DNA of 64,000 nt from Neobacillus ginsengisoli (GTDB lineage: Bacteria > Bacillota > Bacilli > Bacillales_B > DSM-18226). The stretch spans positions 248,001-312,000 of the forward strand of contig NZ_JAUSTW010000001.1 in assembly GCF_030813055.1 (NCBI RefSeq). The letters run 5' to 3'. Positions 59,254 to 64,000 of this stretch are shown here, in pieces. The number at the start of each line of letters is the position of its first letter. Position 1 is the first letter of the stretch. Under the pieces are notes generated by a model. It had not been told where the DNA came from and made no database searches. It was given only the letters and a program-made list of their open reading frames with translations. A program made the translations under genes and the position numbers.

Positions 59254-61665
59254 ATGGACAAGCAAGACTCACTTGATTTATTTGCCGAGCAGGGGAAATT
59301 TGTAAAGGGCAGACCGATTGTAACGATCTTTCATAATGAGCAAAACCTTTACACGGTTTTAAGAATACGGGTAGACGAAACAAATGATCCATATGAGGAC
59401 AAGGAAGCGGTGATTACCGGTTATTTTCCGAAAATTCATGAGCAGGAAACCTATATCTTTTTCGGGGAATTTAAGGACCATCCTAAATTCGGAATGCAAT
59501 TTCAAACAAAGCATTTTCGCAAGGATATACCACAAACAAAACAAGGCGTTGCGGCTTATTTATCAAGTGAAATTTTTAAAGGAATAGGCAAGAAGACTGC
59601 CGAAAATATCGTGGAAACAATAGGTGAAAACGCGATATCAAAAATTCTTAATCAACCGTCATTACTTGATTCTATTCCCAAGCTTCCTCCTGAAAAGGCT
59701 AAATTACTTTATGATACTCTCATGGAGCATCAAGGTTTAGAACAGGTCATGGTGGCCTTAAATCAGTACGGCTTTGGTCCGCAAATCTCGATGCGGATTT
59801 ATCAGGCTTATAAAGAGCAAACCCTGGATATTATTCAAAAAAATCCGTATCAGCTTGTTGAAGATATTGAAGGAATCGGTTTTGGCAGGGCAGATGAGCT
59901 GGGGTATCAGCTGGGGATCTCTGGAAATCACCCTGACCGAATCAAAGCCGCGTGTCTTTATACACTTGAAAATGAAAGCATGCAAACCGGGCATGTCTTC
60001 ATACAGGCTAAAGACCTACTGGAGCAGGTGAAAAACCTATTAGAAGAGAACAAGCGCGACCTCATTGAATTTTTAGATATATCCAATGAGGTCATTAAGC
60101 TTGAAGAAGAGGGTAAATTGATTGGCGAAGAGAAACGCGTTTACCTGCCTTCCTTGTACTATGCGGAAAAAGGGCTTGTTTCGAGTATTAATCGAGTTCT
60201 TGAGCAAACCGAGTACACGGACCAATTTCCTGAATCTGAGTTCTTGCTTGTTTTAGGTGACTTAGAGGAAAGGCTTAAGGTCCAATATGCGCCAACGCAA
60301 AAAGAAGCAATTCAAACGGCCCTTATGTCGCCAATGCTGATTTTAACAGGGGGACCCGGAACGGGGAAAACCACGGTTATAAAAGGGATAGTCGAGCTCT
60401 ATGCTGAATTGCATGGCTGTTCATTAGAGCCGAAGGATTATCAAAAAAAGGAAGAGCCCTTTCCATTTTTGCTGGCGGCTCCAACAGGAAGAGCTGCTAA
60501 AAGGATGAGCGAATCAACAGGATTACCTGCAGTGACGATCCACCGTTTACTTGGTTTCAACGGAACCGAAGGCTTTGACCATGACGAGACGAGTCCGCTC
60601 GAAGGAAAAATTCTCATCGTAGATGAAACATCGATGCTTGATATATGGCTGGCCAATCAGCTTTTCAAAGCGCTTCCCGAAAATATTCAAGTAATTCTCG
60701 TTGGTGATGAAGACCAATTGCCATCTGTCGGTCCCGGTCAGGTTTTAAAAGACTTATTGAATTCCGAACGGATACCGACTGTAAGATTATCTGATATTTA
60801 TCGTCAGGCTGAAGGTTCTTCCATTATCGAGCTTGCCCATGATATTAAAAAAGGTTACTTACCGGCAAATGTATCCCAACAGAAACCTGACCGGTCGTTT
60901 ATCAAATGTTCATCCGCACAAATTTCTCAAGTAGTTGAAAAAGTCGCCCTTAATGCGAAAAATAAAGGTTATTCTGCAAAAGATATCCAAGTGCTGGCCC
61001 CGATGTATAAAGGCCCTGCAGGAATCGACCGCTTAAATGTATTATTGCAAGAAATATTTAACCCTAATCCTGATGGGACAAGAAAAGAGATTACATTTGG
61101 TGATGTGAAATATCGAATTGGTGACAAGGTGCTTCAACTTGTGAATCAGCCGGAAAGCAACGTATTTAATGGTGATATCGGTGAAATTATTTCAATTTTT
61201 TATGCGAAGGAAAATACGGAAAAACAAGATATGATCCTGATTTCCTTCGAAGGGAATGAAGTGACCTACACTAGACAGGACTTAAATCAAATTACTCATG
61301 CCTATTGTTGCTCCGTACATAAATCGCAAGGAAGTGAATTTCCAATCGTTATTTTGCCAATAACAAGAAGCTATTATCGAATGTTAAGAAGAAATTTGAT
61401 TTATACAGCGATCACGAGAAGCAAGCAGTTTTTGATTTTATGCGGTGAAGAAGATGCATTTAGAATGGGCATCGAACGTGCAGATGAGCAAAATAGACAA
61501 ACGACTCTTTGCCAAAAGCTTAAAGAGACAATATCAATTTCGATACCCAACCATGAAACCGAAAAATCTACCCAAGATTTATTATTAGAGGAAGAATTAA
61601 TGCAGGTAGACCCATTGGTAGGAATGGAAAAGGTTACACCTTATGATTTTATGTTAATTGACTGA
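59254..61665 (+). CDS. recD2: ATP-dependent DNA helicase RecD2
   Basis: RecD2 is a 5'-3' helicase of organisms using AddAB, acting in replication fork and mismatch repair. The 803-residue protein has an N-terminal extension with helix-hairpin-helix segments (FKGIGKKTAENIV, IEGIGFGRADELGYQ), then Walker A GGPGTGKTTVI, LAAPTGRAAKRM, ILIVDETSMLD, VGDEDQLPSVGPG and VHKSQGSEFP. The start at ATG 59254 follows GGGGGGAGGGG. Confidence 0.95.
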   Translation: MDKQDSLDLFAEQGKFVKGRPIVTIFHNEQNLYTVLRIRVDETNDPYEDKEAVITGYFPKIHEQETYIFFGEFKDHPKFGMQFQTKHFRKDIPQTKQGVAAYLSSEIFKGIGKKTAENIVETIGENAISKILNQPSLLDSIPKLPPEKAKLLYDTLMEHQGLEQVMVALNQYGFGPQISMRIYQAYKEQTLDIIQKNPYQLVEDIEGIGFGRADELGYQLGISGNHPDRIKAACLYTLENESMQTGHVFIQAKDLLEQVKNLLEENKRDLIEFLDISNEVIKLEEEGKLIGEEKRVYLPSLYYAEKGLVSSINRVLEQTEYTDQFPESEFLLVLGDLEERLKVQYAPTQKEAIQTALMSPMLILTGGPGTGKTTVIKGIVELYAELHGCSLEPKDYQKKEEPFPFLLAAPTGRAAKRMSESTGLPAVTIHRLLGFNGTEGFDHDETSPLEGKILIVDETSMLDIWLANQLFKALPENIQVILVGDEDQLPSVGPGQVLKDLLNSERIPTVRLSDIYRQAEGSSIIELAHDIKKGYLPANVSQQKPDRSFIKCSSAQISQVVEKVALNAKNKGYSAKDIQVLAPMYKGPAGIDRLNVLLQEIFNPNPDGTRKEITFGDVKYRIGDKVLQLVNQPESNVFNGDIGEIISIFYAKENTEKQDMILISFEGNEVTYTRQDLNQITHAYCCSVHKSQGSEFPIVILPITRSYYRMLRRNLIYTAITRSKQFLILCGEEDAFRMGIERADEQNRQTTLCQKLKETISISIPNHETEKSTQDLLLEEELMQVDPLVGMEKVTPYDFMLID

Positions 61666-61698
61666 AACTATAAATGTTCACGGGAGGTGGGATACTCT

Positions 61699-62208
61699 TT
61701 GCGGACATTTTCTTTATTAAAAGGGCAGCCGGTTTTTGAAACAAAGACCGGTACAAAAATTGGTGAAATAACGGATCTATGCATTACGGGCAATGGTACG
61801 GTAAAAGGTCTATTGGTAAAAAAAGGCGTTTTCTTCAAACAAACCTTTTTTCTCGACATTCAAAAAGTGGCTTCTTTCGGTTGGGATGGGGTTATGATTG
61901 AGGATATCATGCATTTGGAAAAGCTGAAAACAATTCCGGAATATACATTGACACATCAACATTCCTTAGATGGGATTATGATGTTATCGAAGAGTGGAGA
62001 TTCACTTGGCTTGTTAAAAGATGTATATTTTCAGGAAGAATTGGGCACAATCGTAGGGTACGAAATTACGGATGGTTTCTTTTCGGATATTAAAGAAGGG
62101 AAACAAGTTATTGAATCCGAGAAGCCCCCAGCGATCGGAAAGGATGCCATCATCGTAGACGTAAATGAAAACTCGCTGACTAACGAGCCCTTAAAGGGCG
62201 GCTCATAA
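61699..62208 (+). CDS. PRC-barrel domain protein (YrrD-like)
   Basis: The 169-residue protein has two PRC-barrel-like beta domains: residues 1-75 (SLLKGQPVFETKTGTKIGEI) and about 80-150 (GIMMLSKSGDSLGLLKDV). The function is unknown. I chose TTG 61699, eight bases after GGGAGGTGGG; the in-frame GTG at 61687 lies inside that site. B. subtilis YrrD has the same position. Confidence 0.85.
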   Translation: MRTFSLLKGQPVFETKTGTKIGEITDLCITGNGTVKGLLVKKGVFFKQTFFLDIQKVASFGWDGVMIEDIMHLEKLKTIPEYTLTHQHSLDGIMMLSKSGDSLGLLKDVYFQEELGTIVGYEITDGFFSDIKEGKQVIESEKPPAIGKDAIIVDVNENSLTNEPLKGGS

Positions 62209-62216
62209 AGCGTTGT

Positions 62217-62259
62217 TGAATTTATGCTTTCAGAATTTATTGGTATAAATTCTGATTAG
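62217..62259. repeat. Dispersed palindromic repeat, copy 2
   Basis: The palindrome CAGAATTTAT-TGGT-ATAAATTCTG at 62231-62254 lies within a 43-bp segment matching copy 1 at 55900-55942. It sits 26 bases before the zinc-ribbon gene start. Confidence 0.8.
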
Positions 62260-62284
62260 TAAACAAAACGTGAGGTGTCTTTTT

Positions 62285-62476
62285 GTGTTAAAGTGTCCCA
62301 ATTGTCAGAGCAAGGATATCGGCAAAATTGGTATAAACCAATATTATTGCTGGAATTGTTTTATTGAGCTAACGATTTCCAAAGGCATCATCAATACCCA
62401 TCAAGTGGAAGAAGACGGGTCACTAAGCTCCTTAGATGACTTGTTTGAAGAAGAAGAGCGTCGTTACACCCTTTAA
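62285..62476 (+). CDS. Small zinc-ribbon protein
   Basis: The 63-residue product has two CxxC pairs (CPNCQS near residue 4 and CWNC near residue 23) forming a likely zinc ribbon, then an acidic C-terminal tail (SLDDLFEEEERR). I chose GTG 62285 with AGGTG seven bases upstream; GTG 62270 overlaps the ribosome site. Between yrrD and yrrI small genes of this sort are usual in Bacilli. The function is unknown. Confidence 0.8.
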   Translation: MLKCPNCQSKDIGKIGINQYYCWNCFIELTISKGIINTHQVEEDGSLSSLDDLFEEEERRYTL

Positions 62477-62498
62477 ATAATTCGAAGAGGTGAAACGT

Positions 62499-62633
62499 AT
62501 GAATAAAATGATGACCACTGTTATTGCTTTTGGTGCAGGAATGGCAGCATATAATGTTGCACAAAGAAATAATTTGATGTCGGCCCGCAATATGAAACGA
62601 GTTCAACGGACAATAAAACGAGCGATATTTTAA
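62499..62633 (+). CDS. DUF3918-type small protein (YrzQ-like)
   Basis: A 44-residue frame starts at ATG 62499 with GAAGAGGTGA upstream. It has a short hydrophobic N-terminus (TVIAFGAGMAAYNVAQ) and a basic C-terminus (MKRVQRTIKRAIF). It resembles the DUF3918/YrzQ family. It is followed directly by a terminator. The function is unknown. Confidence 0.78.
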   Translation: MNKMMTTVIAFGAGMAAYNVAQRNNLMSARNMKRVQRTIKRAIF

Positions 62634-62638
62634 ATGGT

Positions 62639-62667
62639 AAGAGGCTGACAAAAGTCAGCCTCTTTTT
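62639..62667 (+). terminator. Terminator after the DUF3918 gene
   Basis: AGAGGCTGAC pairs perfectly with GTCAGCCTCT around AAAA, followed by TTTTG. Confidence 0.92.
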
Positions 62668-62729
62668 GTACGGAATGTATAATTCCACCACATGTCTCTA
62701 AAAATAACACATAAAAGGAGGCATTGACG

Positions 62730-63809
62730 TTGGATATTCGTTTAAAATGGTATTATCGCATCGGTTTCTTGCTCCTTTTATTAATCGCCGTTTATGTCTT
62801 TTTTAAAATTCGATATGTATGGATGCCGATTTTAGAGGTGTTAGCAGCCATTCTTCTTCCTTTTTTCATTTCAGGCTTCATCACTTATTTGCTTCATCCC
62901 ATTGTTGAAAAGCTGCATGAAAAAGGAATGCATCGGGGGCTAGCAATATTTTTGATTTATCTTCTTTTTTTTGGCGGCAGCGGATATGCTTTATATAAAG
63001 GAATCCCGATATTTATTGATCAATTGAAGGATCTTTCTGAAAGTGCACCCATCTTTGCCGACCAATACCGGAGCTGGATTGACACGATTCAATCCCATAC
63101 GAGGACATGGCCGGATGGCCTTCAAGGAAAAATGAATGATGGCATCGATGCCTTTGAAAAAAAGCTGGACTCCCTATTAACGATAATGGTAGCAGTATTA
63201 TTAAAATTTTTAAATTCAGCATTAATTATCATGATTATTCCGTTTATTGCCTTTTATATGTTAAAGGATTTTCATGTGATAAAAAGAGGAGTATGGTATT
63301 TAACACCTAAACAGTGGAGACAGCAGGGATCTCGGTTTTTAAGGGATGTGGACGTGTCGTTAGGGAGTTACATAAGGGGACAGCTCCTTGTTTGTGTGCT
63401 TATCGGAATAATTTCGGCTCTTTTCTTTTGGATTTTTCATTTAAGGTACCCATTAATTTTAGGCTTTATTGTGGGGGTTACTGATGTCATTCCATATTTC
63501 GGGCCGATTATCGGAGCTGTTCCGGCAGTCATTATCGCTGCCACAGTTTCAGTAAAATTAGTGGTAATTACTGTGGTAATTATTATCGTTATCCAATTTC
63601 TCGAAGGCAATATTTTATCGCCTTATATTGTTGGAAAGAGTCTGCATATGCATCCGCTGCTTATTATGTTTGCTATCACAGCCGGGGGTGAAATCGGAGG
63701 GATTTTAGGACTCATTTTTGCAGTGCCGGCCCTGGTTGTTGTTAAAGTGGGGATCATTCACGCCAAAAATCATTTTATTCAAAACAGGTCGAAGGACCCG
63801 TCATCATGA
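62730..63809 (+). CDS. AI-2E family transporter (YrrI-like)
   Basis: The 359-residue membrane protein has about eight helices with the family signatures LLPFFISGFITYLLHP near the N-terminus, DVIPYFGPIIGAVPA and FLEGNILSPYIVG. The family is named after an E. coli autoinducer exporter, but members include sodium-proton antiporters and others, so the substrate is unknown. I chose TTG 62730, eight bases after AAAAGGAGG; TTG 62724 is too close to that site. Confidence 0.9.
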   Translation: MDIRLKWYYRIGFLLLLLIAVYVFFKIRYVWMPILEVLAAILLPFFISGFITYLLHPIVEKLHEKGMHRGLAIFLIYLLFFGGSGYALYKGIPIFIDQLKDLSESAPIFADQYRSWIDTIQSHTRTWPDGLQGKMNDGIDAFEKKLDSLLTIMVAVLLKFLNSALIIMIIPFIAFYMLKDFHVIKRGVWYLTPKQWRQQGSRFLRDVDVSLGSYIRGQLLVCVLIGIISALFFWIFHLRYPLILGFIVGVTDVIPYFGPIIGAVPAVIIAATVSVKLVVITVVIIIVIQFLEGNILSPYIVGKSLHMHPLLIMFAITAGGEIGGILGLIFAVPALVVVKVGIIHAKNHFIQNRSKDPSS

Positions 63810-63813
63810 TTGA

Positions 63814-63842
63814 TTGACAAACAATTCATCGATGGCTATAAT
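63814..63842 (+). promoter_or_regulatory. Consensus sigma-A promoter at the right edge
   Basis: TTGACA, exactly 17 bases and TATAAT: a perfect vegetative promoter. It starts 5 bases after the AI-2E permease gene and reads off the right edge of the window. Confidence 0.9.
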
Positions 63843-63849
63843 TCGTCTT

Positions 63850-64000
63850 ATAGAATATGTATCTGAAAATGTTGAAGGACCTAAGTATGTTATAGACCAT
63901 CTGTAGCGCATTTGCGCAGAAGAGAGGAGCTTCCCAGGGTGAAAGAAGCTTTAGATGAAGGATAACAGAAAGCTAATCCCGAGTGCAGCTAATCACTGCC
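63850..64000 (+). ncRNA. Probable T-box leader, partial (likely alaS)
   Basis: After the promoter comes a long untranslated stretch with T-box-like features: AGTA at 63884-63887 near the start of a stem I, CGCATTTGCGC as a small hairpin, and AGAGAGGAGCTTCCCAGGGTG typical of stem I distal parts. The T-box core and terminator would lie beyond the window. In B. subtilis the next aminoacyl-tRNA synthetase gene here is alaS, which has such a leader. The specifier codon cannot be fixed from the part seen. Confidence 0.6.

Overview
This window is a stretch of chromosome from an endospore-forming member of the Bacillaceae (Firmicutes, Bacillus-like). The sequence is AT-rich by eye. Genes have strong AGGAGG-type ribosome binding sites, and TTG and GTG starts are common. 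Many sporulation genes are present (spoIIB, spoIVFA/FB, spo0B, safA, a coxA-like lipoprotein gene, bofC, spoVB). Gene order follows, from memory, the comC-to-alaS segment of the Bacillus subtilis chromosome almost gene for gene, so most of the window is conserved core genome. Assignments rest on protein motifs and this synteny; no database search was run.

Layout. 1-2200 is the least ordinary part: the end of an unknown membrane protein, a frameshifted pseudogene on the minus strand, comC, a truncated pilM-like remnant and a perfect 25-bp inverted repeat. 2200-9250 carries spoIIB, maf, radC, mreBCD and minCD (cell shape and septum placement). 9250-17250 holds the SpoIVFA/FB sporulation protease pair, an RNase E/G family gene, the L21 leader with rplU-prp-rpmA, spo0B-obg and pheB-pheA. 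17250-22660 is the NAD biosynthesis locus: niaR and nifS on the minus strand, diverging from nadB-nadC-nadA. 22660-27040 has spore coat and cortex genes. 27100-31600 has ruvAB, queA, tgt and yajC. 31600-44720 has membrane genes of the YrzE and YrbG types, spoVB, comN, secDF, recJ, apt, relA, dtd and a cell-wall amidase. 44880-48810 has a small yrzK-like gene, the histidine T-box, hisS-aspS and a 6S RNA. 48920-55250 has tcdA and rarA separated by an apparent insertion of four genes (an ABC exporter pair, a PAP2-like membrane protein and a GT39-type glycosyltransferase). 55400-63810 has cymR, a cysteine desulfurase gene, mnmA, a TPR protein, recD2, small yrr-type genes and an AI-2E family permease. 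The window ends inside what looks like another T-box leader, probably that of alaS.

How the genes work together. The cysteine desulfurase next to mnmA fits sulfur delivery for tRNA 2-thiouridine, while the second desulfurase, beside nadBCA, fits assembly of the Fe-S cluster of NadA under NiaR control. Prp, encoded between L21 and L27, trims the N-terminal extension seen on this L27. queA-tgt make queuosine; ruvA-ruvB, recJ, radC, rarA and recD2 serve recombination and repair.

I found no clear undescribed multi-gene system. The items most worth a second look are the decayed region around comC, a dispersed palindromic repeat present twice, a probable ATC start codon, a transcription-terminator-like hairpin that lies within the start of a kinase-fold coat gene, and the four-gene insertion between tcdA and rarA.
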